The notes: generated from the letters alone by a model not told the origin. A stretch of DNA of 64,000 bases from Streptomyces sp. NBC_01116 (GCF_041435495.1 NZ_CP108644.1:6185501-6249500), one strand, 5' to 3'; positions 34,842 to 44,002 are shown, counted from the stretch's first letter. Translations and numbers: made by a program.

Positions 34842-35885
34842 ATGCCCCTCACCCCCGCCCCCTTCCGCATGCCCCCCGAGTGGGCCCCCCACGAGCGCAC
34901 CTGGATGGCCTGGCCCGGGCCCAACCCCACCTTCGCCTCCGACGACGAGCTGGACGGGGCCCGCCGCGCCTGGGCCGGTGTCGCCCGTGCCGTGCGGCGC
35001 TTCGAGCCGGTGACCATGGTCGTCGGGCCCGGCCAGGAGGAGGGTGCGGCGACGCTGCTCGGGCCGGACGTGGAGCTGGTCGTGCGGCCGCTCGACGACG
35101 CCTGGATGCGGGACATCGGCCCCACCTTCGTCACCGACGGCCGGACGCTCGCCGCCGTCGACTGGACGTTCAACGGCTGGGGCGCGCAGGGCTGGGCCCG
35201 CTGGGGGCACGACCAGCACATCGCCCGGGGCGTCGCCGAGCTGGCCGGGGTGCCCGCCCACAGCTCCCCGCTCGTCAACGAGGGCGGCGCGATCCACGTC
35301 GACGGCGAAGGCACCGTCCTGCTCACCGAGACCGTCCAGCTCGGCGAGGAGCGCAACCCCGGCTGGAGCAGGGAGCAGGTCGAGGCGGAGGTCCACGCAC
35401 GCCTCGGCACCGAGAAGGCCATCTGGCTGCCCCGGGGGCTGACCGGCGACTACGGGACGTACGGCACGCTCGGCCATGTCGACATCGTCGCCGCCTTCGC
35501 CCGCCCGGGCGCGGTCGTCGTCCACGTCCAGCCGGACCCCGCCCACCCCGACCACGAGGTCACCCGGGAGACCCTGGCGATCCTGCGGGCCGCCACCGAC
35601 GCCCGGGGCCGCGCCCTGGAGGTCGTCGAGGTGCCCGCGCCCACCGTCCTGTGCGACGAGGACGGGGAATGGGTCGACTACTCCTACATCAACCACTACC
35701 TCTGCAACGACGCCGTGATCCTCTGCGCCTTCGACGACCCGCGCGACGAGGAGGCCGCCGCGATCTTCCGCGGTCTCTTCCCGGACCGTACGGTCACCCT
35801 CGTCGACGCCCGTACGATCTTCGCCGGCGGTGGAGGCATCCACTGCATCACCCAGCAGCAGCCGAAGGTCCGAGCGAACCCATGA
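34842..35885 (+). CDS. aguA: agmatine deiminase
   Basis: This guanidino-modifying enzyme of 347 residues hydrolyses agmatine to N-carbamoylputrescine and ammonia in polyamine synthesis. Typical motifs are PPEWAPHERTWMAWP, DDAWMRDIGPTF, VNEGGAIHVDG, YGTLGHVDIVAAF and the catalytic Cys335 in GGGGIHCITQQQP. AGGAG precedes the ATG. Its stop overlaps the ATG of the TetR gene by four bases, so the two are translated together. The next pathway enzyme, N-carbamoylputrescine amidase, is not in this window. A palindromic operator lies just upstream. Confidence 0.95.
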   Translation: MPLTPAPFRMPPEWAPHERTWMAWPGPNPTFASDDELDGARRAWAGVARAVRRFEPVTMVVGPGQEEGAATLLGPDVELVVRPLDDAWMRDIGPTFVTDGRTLAAVDWTFNGWGAQGWARWGHDQHIARGVAELAGVPAHSSPLVNEGGAIHVDGEGTVLLTETVQLGEERNPGWSREQVEAEVHARLGTEKAIWLPRGLTGDYGTYGTLGHVDIVAAFARPGAVVVHVQPDPAHPDHEVTRETLAILRAATDARGRALEVVEVPAPTVLCDEDGEWVDYSYINHYLCNDAVILCAFDDPRDEEAAAIFRGLFPDRTVTLVDARTIFAGGGGIHCITQQQPKVRANP

Positions 35886-36496
35886 CCCGCGCCCCCCGTC
35901 GCACCCACCACGCCGCCCCGCCCCGCGAGGACGTCCTCGCCGCCGCCATGGCCGCCGTCGCCGAGCGCGGGCTCGACGGGCTGACCATGGCCGGACTGGG
36001 GCGGGAGGTGGGGATGAGCAGCGGGCACCTCCTCTACTACTTCCGCACCAAGGACGAACTGCTCCTCCAGACCCTGGAGTGGAGCGAGCGGCGCCTCGGG
36101 GCCGAGCGCGGCGCCCTGCTCGCCCGGCCGGGAACCGCCCGCGCGCGGCTGGACGCGTACATCGGCCTCTACCTGCCCGCCGGGCACCGGGACCCCCACT
36201 GGACGCTCTGGCTGGAGGTCTGGGGCCGCTCCCAGAACGCCGACGACGACGCCCGCGCCCGCCAGGCCGCCATCGAAGGGGTCTGGCACCGTGACCTGGT
36301 GGCACTGCTCGCCGAGGGGGTCTCGCGCGGCGAGTTCCGGCCCGTGGACGCCGACCGGTTCGCCGCCCGGCTGCGGGCGATGCTCGACGGGTTCAGCGTC
36401 CACGTGACGGTCGGCATCCCGGGGACGGGGCGCGAACAGGTGCTGGCGCAGGCGGCGGAGTTCCTGGACGAGACGCTGACACGGGGCGCTCATTGA
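35882..36496 (+). CDS. TetR-family regulator of aguA
   Basis: This 204-residue repressor begins with a TetR DNA-binding domain (VLAAAMAAVAERGLDGLTM, REVGMSSGHLLYYFRTKDELL). The ligand domain follows, with HWTLWLEVWGRSQ, a pattern seen in the BetI-like subgroup. Its ATG overlaps the aguA stop (ATGA), so expression is coupled. It probably binds the TTAGAGTG/CACTCTAA site in front of aguA and responds to a polyamine or related amine. This is inferred from position; no ligand is visible in the sequence. Confidence 0.9.
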   Translation: MTRAPRRTHHAAPPREDVLAAAMAAVAERGLDGLTMAGLGREVGMSSGHLLYYFRTKDELLLQTLEWSERRLGAERGALLARPGTARARLDAYIGLYLPAGHRDPHWTLWLEVWGRSQNADDDARARQAAIEGVWHRDLVALLAEGVSRGEFRPVDADRFAARLRAMLDGFSVHVTVGIPGTGREQVLAQAAEFLDETLTRGAH

Positions 36497-36570
36497 GGGA
36501 GGCAACGGGTGTCACGACCGCATCCTGAGACACCGCAGTCACGGGGCCGTCGCTGTGCGAGACTGCTTCC

Positions 36571-36621
36571 GTGTCCTCGTTCGTCATGATTATTGGCAGC
36601 AGGCGCGCCGGTCCGCAGTGA
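36571..36621 (+). promoter_or_regulatory. leader peptide of the citramalate synthase gene (Ile codons)
   Basis: A short frame (GTG 36571, or ATG 36586) encodes MSSFVMIIGSRRAGPQ and ends before a terminator. The two consecutive Ile codons are ATT ATT, rare in this genome. Isoleucine is the end product of the citramalate pathway, so this looks like an attenuation leader. Its ribosome site is weak. Confidence 0.65.
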
Positions 36622-36676
36622 CCGTCCCGTACCACCCCGTACGGCGCGGCCATCGTGCCCCAGACCCGCGCGCAGA

Positions 36677-36702
36677 CCTCTCGCACCCGCGAGGGGTTTT
36701 TT
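36677..36702 (+). terminator. attenuator terminator before the citramalate synthase gene
   Basis: An 8-base stem CCTCTCGC/GCGAGGGG with an ACCC loop is followed by six T residues, 135 bases before the gene start. The 340-base gap 36497-36836 is taken up by this leader and its promoter. Confidence 0.88.
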
Positions 36703-36836
36703 CGTTTTCCGGCCCGCACCCGGGCCGGAGCGAGGCGCGCGAGATGATGGGGGCAAGTGGAGCTGGGGCCTGTTCCGGGTTCCCCGAGCAGGCCCAGACC
36801 GTCCGGATCCACTCATCCGACAGGAGTCAGATCAGC

Positions 36837-38444
36837 ATGACCACCAAGGCCAACGCCACCGACGACAGTTTCCATGTCTTCGACACCACACTGCGCGACG
36901 GTGCTCAGCGTGAGGGCATCAACCTGACGGTCGCCGACAAGCTGACCATCGCCCGTCATCTGGACACCTTCGGTGTGGGGTACATCGAGGGCGGCTGGCC
37001 GGGGGCCAACCCGCGCGACACGGAGTTCTTCGCCCGCGCCCAGCAGGAGATCACGTTCGAGAACGCCCAGCTCGTGGCGTTCGGCGCGACCCGCAGGGCC
37101 GGCGGCAGCGCGGCCGAGGACCCCCAGGTGCAGGCCCTCCTGAACTCCGGCGCCCCGGTGATCACGCTGGTGGCCAAGGCGCACGACCGCCACGTGGAGC
37201 TGGCCCTGCGCACCACCCTGGAGGAGAACCTGGAGATGGTCCGCGACACCGTCTCCCACCTCCGCGAGCAGGGCCGCCGGGTCTTCGTGGACTGCGAGCA
37301 CTTCTTCGACGGCTACCGCGCCAACGCCGAGTACGCGAAGTCCGTGGTCCGCACCGCGTACGAGGCGGGCGCCGAGGTCGTCGTCCTCTGCGACACCAAC
37401 GGCGGCATGCTCCCCGCGCAGGTCCAGGCCGTCGTCTCCACGGTCGCCGCCGACACCGGGGCCCGGCTCGGCATCCACGCCCAGGACGACACCGGCTGCG
37501 CCGTCGCCAACACGCTGGCCGCCGTCGACGCCGGCGCCACCCACGTCCAGTGCACGGCCAACGGCTACGGCGAGCGGGTCGGCAACGCCAACCTCTTCCC
37601 CGTCGTCGCCGCCCTGGAACTCAAGTACGGCATGAAGGTCCTGCCCGAGGGCGCGCTCGCCGAGATGACCCGCATCTCGCACGCCATCGCCGAGGTCGTC
37701 AACCTCACCCCCTCCACCCACCAGCCGTACGTCGGCGTCTCGGCCTTCGCCCACAAGGCCGGGCTGCACGCCTCCGCGATCAAGGTCGACCCCGACCTCT
37801 ACCAGCACATCGACCCCGAGCTGGTCGGCAACACCATGCGGATGCTCGTCTCCGACATGGCGGGCCGCGCCTCCATCGAGCTGAAGGGCAAGGAGCTCGG
37901 CATCGACCTCGGCGACGACCGCGCCTTGGTCGGCCGGGTCGTGGAGCGGGTCAAGGAGCGCGAACTCCGTGGCTACACCTACGAGGCCGCCGACGCCTCC
38001 TTCGAACTGCTGCTGCGCGGCGAGGTCGAGGGCCGGGCCCGGCGCTACTTCCGTACGGAGTCCTGGCGGGCGATCGTCGAGGACCGCCCCGACGGCACCC
38101 ACGCCAACGAGGCCACCGTGAAGCTCTGGGCCAAGGGCGAGCGGATCGTCGCCACCGCCGAGGGCAACGGCCCGGTCAACGCGCTGGACCGGGCGCTGCG
38201 CGTCGCCCTGGAGCGGATCTACCCCCAGCTCGCCAAGCTGGAGCTGGTCGACTACAAGGTCCGCATCCTGGAGGGCCGCACGGGCACCGAGTCCACCACC
38301 CGCGTGCTCATCACCACGGGCGACGGCACCGGCGACTGGGCGACCGTGGGGGTCGCCGAGAACGTCATCGCCGCCTCCTGGCAGGCGCTGGAGGACGCGT
38401 ACACCTACGGACTGCTGCGCGCGGGCGTCGAGCCCACGGAGTAG
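36837..38444 (+). CDS. cimA: citramalate synthase (leuA2/cimA type)
   Basis: This 535-residue acyltransferase of the isopropylmalate/homocitrate synthase family most likely condenses pyruvate and acetyl-CoA to citramalate for isoleucine synthesis. The barrel starts with FDTTLRDGAQREGINLTV. It has CDTNGGMLP, the HAQDDTGCAVANTL metal motif and VQCTANGYGERVGNANL. A C-terminal regulatory LeuA dimer domain (about 410-530) follows. The ATG at 36837 has AGGAG ten bases upstream. An Ile-rich leader and terminator precede it, which supports the isoleucine role over leucine. As I recall, the S. coelicolor counterpart SCO5529 is annotated leuA2. A plain 2-isopropylmalate synthase is the less likely alternative. 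Confidence 0.9.
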   Translation: MTTKANATDDSFHVFDTTLRDGAQREGINLTVADKLTIARHLDTFGVGYIEGGWPGANPRDTEFFARAQQEITFENAQLVAFGATRRAGGSAAEDPQVQALLNSGAPVITLVAKAHDRHVELALRTTLEENLEMVRDTVSHLREQGRRVFVDCEHFFDGYRANAEYAKSVVRTAYEAGAEVVVLCDTNGGMLPAQVQAVVSTVAADTGARLGIHAQDDTGCAVANTLAAVDAGATHVQCTANGYGERVGNANLFPVVAALELKYGMKVLPEGALAEMTRISHAIAEVVNLTPSTHQPYVGVSAFAHKAGLHASAIKVDPDLYQHIDPELVGNTMRMLVSDMAGRASIELKGKELGIDLGDDRALVGRVVERVKERELRGYTYEAADASFELLLRGEVEGRARRYFRTESWRAIVEDRPDGTHANEATVKLWAKGERIVATAEGNGPVNALDRALRVALERIYPQLAKLELVDYKVRILEGRTGTESTTRVLITTGDGTGDWATVGVAENVIAASWQALEDAYTYGLLRAGVEPTE

Positions 38445-38472
38445 CCGCCGGACGGCCCGCCCGGGACCGCAC

Positions 38473-38516
38473 CGCGCGGGAGCCGCCGCCCGTCACCGGG
38501 CGGCGGCTCCCGCGCG
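38473..38516 (+). terminator. terminator after the citramalate synthase gene
   Basis: A perfect 20-base-pair stem with a TCAC loop (arms 38473-38492 and 38497-38516) lies 28 bases after the stop. It is the longest perfect stem I found in the window. Confidence 0.9.
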
Positions 38517-38559
38517 TCCACCGACGTCCCCGCCCGCCCGGCCCGAGCCGAGGGAGCAC

Positions 38560-38611
38560 CGACGCGCGTCAGGGGCAGAGGAAGCGCCAACGCGCCTCAA
38601 AGGCAGAGGAA
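38560..38611. repeat. imperfect 25-bp tandem repeat
   Basis: Two neighbouring copies of a unit like CGCGTCAGGGGCAGAGGAAG differ at a few positions. They lie between the terminator and the ABC-transporter remnant. Confidence 0.55.
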
Positions 38612-38786
38612 TTGCTCGGCCCGCTCCGGCATCCGGGCCGGCTGCCCCGCCGCCTGCGCCGCATCGTCCGGTCGGGGGAACGGCAGGACTTCTCGGCCGT
38701 GTTCATCACCCACGACCTCTCCCTCCTGATCGAATTCCCGGACCGGATCGCGATCCTGTACGGGGGCTGCTCGCCGTTCGGACGAC
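38606..38786 (+). pseudogene. remnant of an oligopeptide ABC transporter ATPase
   Basis: The plus-strand frame reads DFSAVFITHDLSLLIEFPDR then IAILYGG. This is the H-loop region of a DppD/OppF-type ATPase. Walker A, signature and Walker B are absent, and the fragment ends abruptly before the GH3 gene. Only about 60 codons remain, with no start. The 367-base gap 38445-38811 therefore holds a terminator, a tandem repeat and this scar. A transporter operon may once have supplied the sugar or peptide products next to the GH3 gene. Confidence 0.75.
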
Positions 38787-38811
38787 CGTCCCGAGAGGAG
38801 AGCGCTCCCAG

Positions 38812-41427
38812 ATGCCCAGCACACCGCACCTCCCTTCCCGCCCCCGGAAGCGCCGGAGCAGAACCGCGACGGCCGCCCTCGCCACCGCGGCCGTGCTGGC
38901 CACCCTGCCGGCCCTGGGCGGCGCCGCGGACGGCCACGGCACCGACCGGGCCCTCGGGCCCAACGCGAGCACCCTGCCCGGTACGCGTCCGACGAACGAC
39001 GTCCAGCTGTCGGGCACGGCGGACCCGGCGCACACCGCGAGCCTCCGCACCGACACCGCGGTCCGGCCGGTGGAGAACGGCGCCGACGCCCGGATCGAGC
39101 TCTCCCTCGCCACCCCCGGCTCCGCGCCCACGAAGGAGCCCGTCACCGTCACGTACGCCACGAAGGGCGGCACCGCCGAGGCCGGGAAGGACTACACCCC
39201 GGTCACCGGCAGCCGCACCTTCCCCCCGGGCACCGCCGCCGGCACCACCCACCGGATCACCGTCCGCACGGCGAAGGCGTCGAAGCCCGCCGAGGCGAGG
39301 ACGATCCCCCTGGAGCTGACCGTCACCGGGGCCGAGGCCCCCGAGGAGAACCCGCAGGTCGTCATCGACGCGCACGGACTCCCGTACCAGAACGCGAAGC
39401 TGCCCGTGGAGCAGCGGGTGGCGGATCTGCTGGCGCGCATGTCGCCCGCCGAGAAGGCCGGCCAGATGACCCAGGCCGAGCGCAGCGCGCTCCGCGCCCC
39501 CGGCGACATCGCCGCCTACCACCTCGGCTCCCTGCTCTCCGGCGGCGGCTCGGTCCCCACGCCCAACACGGCCGCCGCCTGGGCGAGGATGACCGACGCC
39601 TACCAGCTGCGCACCCGGGCCACCCGCTTCCAGATCCCGCTGCTCTACGGCGTGGACGCGGTGCACGGGCACAACAACGTGGTCGGCGCGACGATCATGC
39701 CGCACAACATCGGCATCGGCGCGGGCCGCGACCCCGGGAGCGCGGAACGGACCGGCGCGATCACCGCGAAGGAAGTCCGCGCCACCGGCGTCCCGTGGAG
39801 CTTCGCCCCCTGCGTCTGCGTCACCCGCGACGAGCGCTGGGGCCGCTCCTACGAGGCGTTCGGCGAGGACCCGGCCCTAGTCGAGGCCATGGAGACGGTC
39901 ATCCAGGGCATGCAGGGCAGCCCGTCCGGGAAGGACCTGCACCGCAACGACAAGGTGCTCGGCAGCGCCAAGCACTTCGTCGGCGACGGCGGCACCGCGT
40001 ACGGCTCCTCCACCACCGGCTCGTACACGGTCGACCAGGGCGTCACCGAGGTCACCCGGCAGGAGCTGGAGGCCGTGCACCTCTCCCCGTTCGAGGAGTC
40101 GGTGAAGCGGGGCGTCGGCACGGTCATGCCCTCGTACTCCTCGCTGGACGTCCTGGGCGACGGCCGGGGCCCGGTGAAGGCGCACGCCGACGCCGAGATG
40201 ATCAACGGCGTCCTCAAGGGCCGGATGGGCTTCGAGGGCTTCGTCATCAGCGACTGGCAGGCCATCGACCAGCTTCCCGGCGACTACGCCGACGACGTCG
40301 CCACGTCGGTCAACGCCGGACTCGACATGATCATGGTCCCCACCGCATACCAGGACTTCACCCGGACGCTGAAGGACCAGGTCGCGGCGGGCCGCGTCCC
40401 CGAGGCCCGGATCGACGACGCCGTCGCCCGCGTCCTCACCCAGAAGTTCCGCCTCGGCCTCTTCGAGAAGCCGTACGCGGACACCGCCCACCTGGAGAAG
40501 GTCGGCTCGGCCGGGCACCGGGCCGTGGCCCGTGAGGCGGCGGCGAAATCCCAGGTCCTGCTGAAGAACGAGGGCGCGGTCCTCCCGATCGGGCCGGACC
40601 GGAAGGTGTACGTCGCCGGATCCAACGCCGACGACCTCGGCAACCAGGCCGGTGGCTGGACCATCAGCTGGCAGGGGGCGTCCGGGAGGACCACCACCGG
40701 CACGACGATCCTGGAGGGCATGCGAAAGGCGGCGCGGACCCCCGCGTCCGTGACGTACTCCCAGGACGCCTCCGCCGCCACGGACGGCCACGACGTCGGG
40801 GTGGTCGTCGTCGGCGAGACCCCGTACACCGAAGGCGTCGGCGACGTCGGCAACGGCCACGACCTGGAGCTGACGGCCGCCGACCGGGCAGCGGTCGACA
40901 CGGTCTGCGCCGCCATGGAGTGCGCCGTCCTCATCGTCTCCGGCCGCCCCCAGCTCATCGGCGACCGGCTCGGGAAGATCGACGCCCTGGTGGCCTCCTG
41001 GCTGCCGGGCTCCGAGGGCGACGGCGTCGCGGACGTCCTCTACGGCAGGCGGGCCTTCACCGGACAGCTCCCGGTGACCTGGCCGAAGTCGCAGGCCCAG
41101 CTTCCGATCAACGTCGGGGACGCGGCCTACGACCCGCAGTTCCCCTACGGCTGGGGCCTGACCACCCTGAAGGAGCCCCCGGCCGGCGGCGAGCAGGCCC
41201 TCGCGGCCCTCGCCACCGCCGCCCGCGCCGCCGAGAAGGCCCAGCTGGGGAGGGCCCCGGAGGGCAGGGCGATCGTGGAACGGGCCCGGCTGATGGTCCA
41301 GCGGAAGATCGACGGGACGCTCACCCAGGAGGTCTCGAAGCCGTTCGCGGAGGCGGACCACCTGCTGCTCACCGGTGACCTGACCGGAGCGGTGGCCGAA
41401 CTGCGCACGGCGTACCGAGCAGCGTAG
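38812..41427 (+). CDS. secreted GH3 family beta-glucosidase/xylosidase with Calx-beta domain
   Basis: This is an exported glycoside hydrolase of 871 residues. A basic signal peptide (about 1-38) is followed by a Calx-beta-like domain (about 95-165, with TVTYATKGGTAEAGKDYTP). The GH3 N-terminal barrel comes next (KLPVEQRVADLLARMSPAEKAGQM, YGVDAVHGHNNV, GSAKHFVGDGGT) and carries the nucleophile Asp in GFVISDWQAID. The GH3 C-terminal domain (KSQVLLKNEGAVLPIGPD) is next, and a helical tail of about 80 residues closes the protein. It should cleave beta-glucosides or related plant-wall oligosaccharides outside the cell. GGAGAG precedes the ATG. The exact sugar cannot be read from the sequence. Confidence 0.93.
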   Translation: MPSTPHLPSRPRKRRSRTATAALATAAVLATLPALGGAADGHGTDRALGPNASTLPGTRPTNDVQLSGTADPAHTASLRTDTAVRPVENGADARIELSLATPGSAPTKEPVTVTYATKGGTAEAGKDYTPVTGSRTFPPGTAAGTTHRITVRTAKASKPAEARTIPLELTVTGAEAPEENPQVVIDAHGLPYQNAKLPVEQRVADLLARMSPAEKAGQMTQAERSALRAPGDIAAYHLGSLLSGGGSVPTPNTAAAWARMTDAYQLRTRATRFQIPLLYGVDAVHGHNNVVGATIMPHNIGIGAGRDPGSAERTGAITAKEVRATGVPWSFAPCVCVTRDERWGRSYEAFGEDPALVEAMETVIQGMQGSPSGKDLHRNDKVLGSAKHFVGDGGTAYGSSTTGSYTVDQGVTEVTRQELEAVHLSPFEESVKRGVGTVMPSYSSLDVLGDGRGPVKAHADAEMINGVLKGRMGFEGFVISDWQAIDQLPGDYADDVATSVNAGLDMIMVPTAYQDFTRTLKDQVAAGRVPEARIDDAVARVLTQKFRLGLFEKPYADTAHLEKVGSAGHRAVAREAAAKSQVLLKNEGAVLPIGPDRKVYVAGSNADDLGNQAGGWTISWQGASGRTTTGTTILEGMRKAARTPASVTYSQDASAATDGHDVGVVVVGETPYTEGVGDVGNGHDLELTAADRAAVDTVCAAMECAVLIVSGRPQLIGDRLGKIDALVASWLPGSEGDGVADVLYGRRAFTGQLPVTWPKSQAQLPINVGDAAYDPQFPYGWGLTTLKEPPAGGEQALAALATAARAAEKAQLGRAPEGRAIVERARLMVQRKIDGTLTQEVSKPFAEADHLLLTGDLTGAVAELRTAYRAA

Positions 41428-41485
41428 GAGCGCGGTGCTCCGGGCGGGCGACGGCGTTCGCCGCCCGTCTGGAGTAGCGTTAAGT

Positions 41486-42865
41486 ATGAGGAAAAGGCTC
41501 TTTCCCGCGCTGCTGGCGGGCCTGCTGCTCATCTTCGCAGCGGCGGCTCTCGCCCTGACCTCCCCCGCGTCGGCCGCGCCCGCCGCGACCATCCAGGACG
41601 CCGCCCAGGCCCTGCGCGACGATCCGGTCTACGTCGACCCGGGCGCCCGCGACCAGCTCTCCGTCGCTGACGAGAAGGCACTGGAGAACAAGATCACGGA
41701 CGCCGGCAAACCGGTGTTCGTGGCCGTCCTCCCCGATACCCCGGCCTTTCCCGAGGAAGACCTCCTCCAGACCCTGCGCAGCGACACCGGCATCACCGGC
41801 GTCTACGCGATACGCCTCGGCGACGGCTTCGACGCGGGCGCGGACCCGCAGGTCATGCCCACCCGAGCGGTCGAGAACCTCACCGCCTCCGTCGAGAACC
41901 CCACCACCGCCGGAAACACGGACACCCAGCTCAACGCCTTCGTCGACCGCGCCGTCGAACAGGCCCGGGGCTCCGCCCCCGCCTCCTGGTCCGATGGAGG
42001 GGGCGCCGCGGACGGGACCGGAGCGCCGGTCGGCGGCCTGATCACGCTCGGCGCGCTGGTCGCGGCGGGCGGCGCGGGCGCGTACGCGGTCTCCCGCCGC
42101 AACAAGCGCCGCAAGGAGGAAGAGGAGCGCGCCGCGCTCGACAAGCTCCGGGTCGTCGTCGACGAGGACATCACCGCGTACGGCGAGACCCTGGAACGCC
42201 TGGACTTCCACCCCGCCGAACCGGGCGCGGACGACACCATGCGCGCCGACTACGAACGGGCCCTGGACTCCTACGAGAACGCCAAGTCGAAGATGGACCG
42301 GGCCGGACACCCCTCGGACGTCCGCGGAGTCACCCAGTCCCTGGAGGACGGCCGCTACTCCCTCGCGGTCCTGGAGGCCCGCCGCACCGGCGCGCAGATC
42401 CCGGCCCGCCGCCCGCCGTGCTTCTTCGACCCGCGCCACGGCCCCTCGGTCGCCGACGTGCTCTGGACCCCGCCCGGCGGCGCGGCCCGCGAGGTCCCGG
42501 TCTGCGGCGCGGACGAGGCGCGGCTCACCCGGGGCGAGGACCCCATGAGCCGCACGGTCGACGTCGGCGACGGCAACCGCCGCCCGTACTGGGAAGCGGG
42601 CCCGGCGTACGGCCCGTGGGCCGGCGGCTACTTCGGCGGCGGCCTGCTCCCCGGCCTCCTGGTCGGCACCATGCTCGGCTCGATGCTCGCGACCCCGGCG
42701 TACGCCTCCGAGTACGGCGGCGGTGACTTCGGCGGCGGTGAGGGCGGCGACTGGGGCGGCGGCGACTTCTCCGGCTCCGACTTCGACGCCTCGGGCTTCG
42801 GCGGGGGCGGCTTCGGCGACGGCGGAGGCTTCGGGGGCGGCGGCTTCGACGGCGGCGGGTTCTGA
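41486..42865 (+). CDS. TPM-domain membrane protein
   Basis: This 459-residue protein has a signal peptide (about 1-30), an extracellular TPM-like domain (about 40-170, with DQLSVADEKALENKI and VFVAVLP), a membrane helix (about 185-208) and a charged cytoplasmic helical region. It ends in a second hydrophobic stretch and a Gly-rich tail (GGGGFGDGGGF). Proteins of this type are thought to help membrane protein assembly or act as phosphatases, but the role in Streptomyces is unknown. The ATG at 41486 follows GGAG by eleven bases. It starts 58 bases after the GH3 gene. Confidence 0.82.
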   Translation: MRKRLFPALLAGLLLIFAAAALALTSPASAAPAATIQDAAQALRDDPVYVDPGARDQLSVADEKALENKITDAGKPVFVAVLPDTPAFPEEDLLQTLRSDTGITGVYAIRLGDGFDAGADPQVMPTRAVENLTASVENPTTAGNTDTQLNAFVDRAVEQARGSAPASWSDGGGAADGTGAPVGGLITLGALVAAGGAGAYAVSRRNKRRKEEEERAALDKLRVVVDEDITAYGETLERLDFHPAEPGADDTMRADYERALDSYENAKSKMDRAGHPSDVRGVTQSLEDGRYSLAVLEARRTGAQIPARRPPCFFDPRHGPSVADVLWTPPGGAAREVPVCGADEARLTRGEDPMSRTVDVGDGNRRPYWEAGPAYGPWAGGYFGGGLLPGLLVGTMLGSMLATPAYASEYGGGDFGGGEGGDWGGGDFSGSDFDASGFGGGGFGDGGGFGGGGFDGGGF

Positions 42866-42907
42866 GTCCCGCCGCCGTCCTCCAGCGCCCCGGGTTCCGG
42901 CGGATCC

Positions 42908-42937
42908 CCTCAGCCGGGCCCCGGGTTCCGGCTGAGG
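42908..42937. terminator. terminator between convergent genes
   Basis: A perfect 10-base stem CCTCAGCCGG/CCGGCTGAGG with a 10-base loop lies between the TPM gene and the convergent SUKH gene. Confidence 0.75.
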
Positions 42938-43064
42938 CGATCCCGGTCCGCGGACGGCCCCGGGGCGGGCCGACGTGCAAGGGCCGAAGCTCGGAGTCGA
43001 TCCTCTCCCGGCGCCGCCAGCAGGGCATTTCGCACCCGATTCCCGATGGGGCCGACGGGCCGAC

Positions 43065-43700
43065 TCAGTTGTCGTCCTCCTCGTCCTCCTCCATGCTCGC
43101 GTACCCGGAGTGGAACAGCGCTGAGAAGCTGGGGTACTCCGTGGTGTCGCCGTACTTCGGTGTGAACTCGTAGGCGGCCCACTCGCCGTCCGGCCCGACG
43201 TCGGTCGGATCGAGCAGCCAGAAGTCCTCTCCCCGGGCGATCTCGATGGACCGGCGGAACAACTCCACGACTCCCTCGTTGCCGGGTATCGAGGCGTAGA
43301 TCTCGGTCACGCGTCCGCCGGCCTCGCTGTCCCGCATCCACACGACGCGGTCGCACGGATGGACGCTGTCCACCCAGCCGTCGAGGCACTTCCACCCGTC
43401 GCTCGCCAGGAAAAATCCCCGCAGGCCGGGCGGGAACCGCACTCCGATCCGCTCCTCGGACGCCGCCAGAGCTTCCTCCCGGGCAGGGGCTTCGCCCAGC
43501 CACGGCTCAACCCGCTCGTCCTGGTCCAGAGCCTCCAGCTGATCCTCGTCCAGCAGGTCGACCAACTCCTGCTCGTCGGCACGGACCTTCACGTACAGCT
43601 CGCCGTACCGCTCCAGAAAGACACGCCATTCCTCCGGCGTGGTCGGGGCGCCGGCAACTTCATTCTCTTCAGGCCCAGTTGTCTCAGTCACGCCGATCAT
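43065..43700 (-). CDS. SMI1/KNR4 (SUKH) family protein
   Basis: This acidic protein of 211 residues has the SUKH pattern: ALAASEERIGVRFPPGLRGFFLASDGW, a Trp-rich middle and GPDGEWAAYEFTPKYGDTTEY near the end. SUKH proteins are typical immunity proteins against polymorphic toxins or cytoplasmic scaffolds. No toxin gene is nearby. The ATG at 43700 has no clear ribosome site, and a GTG three codons later has none either, so it may be leaderless. The C-terminus is very acidic (EEDEEDDN). Confidence 0.85.
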   Translation of the reverse strand: MIGVTETTGPEENEVAGAPTTPEEWRVFLERYGELYVKVRADEQELVDLLDEDQLEALDQDERVEPWLGEAPAREEALAASEERIGVRFPPGLRGFFLASDGWKCLDGWVDSVHPCDRVVWMRDSEAGGRVTEIYASIPGNEGVVELFRRSIEIARGEDFWLLDPTDVGPDGEWAAYEFTPKYGDTTEYPSFSALFHSGYASMEEDEEDDN

Positions 43701-43741
43701 GGTGCCAGGAGGCTCTGACAATGCCGATGGCCGACGAGAGG

Positions 43742-44002
43742 TCAGGCGTTGCTCACACCGCCCGCGGTGGCGTGGGCCCACTGTTGCGTGATGCGGCGGT
43801 ACAGGGCACCGAGCGCGGCGGCCTGGACGATGGCACCGCGGGGAACGCCTGTCAGCCCCACGGGACCGGCGGCGAGGAACACCGAGGTCGGTGCGGTGGC
43901 CAGGACGGCCCACGACCCGGCGGAGCCGGCGTCTCCGGAGGAGGAAGCCGGGACGGCATCCACGGTCACCCACAGACACACCGCGAGCCCGACATGATCC
44001 AA
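43742..44002 (-). CDS. small SCO4225-like membrane protein, possibly N-truncated
   Basis: This frame of about 86 residues has two hydrophobic stretches and the pattern WAVLATAPTSVFLAAGPVG, then AIVQAAALGALYRRI, which recalls the SCO4225 family of small membrane proteins. Usual members have about 30 more residues at the N-terminus. Here the frame opens with a TTG, without a good ribosome site, close behind the YdcF gene on the same strand. It may be expressed by coupling or may be a decaying copy. The family assignment is from memory. Confidence 0.55.
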   Translation of the reverse strand: MDHVGLAVCLWVTVDAVPASSSGDAGSAGSWAVLATAPTSVFLAAGPVGLTGVPRGAIVQAAALGALYRRITQQWAHATAGGVSNA

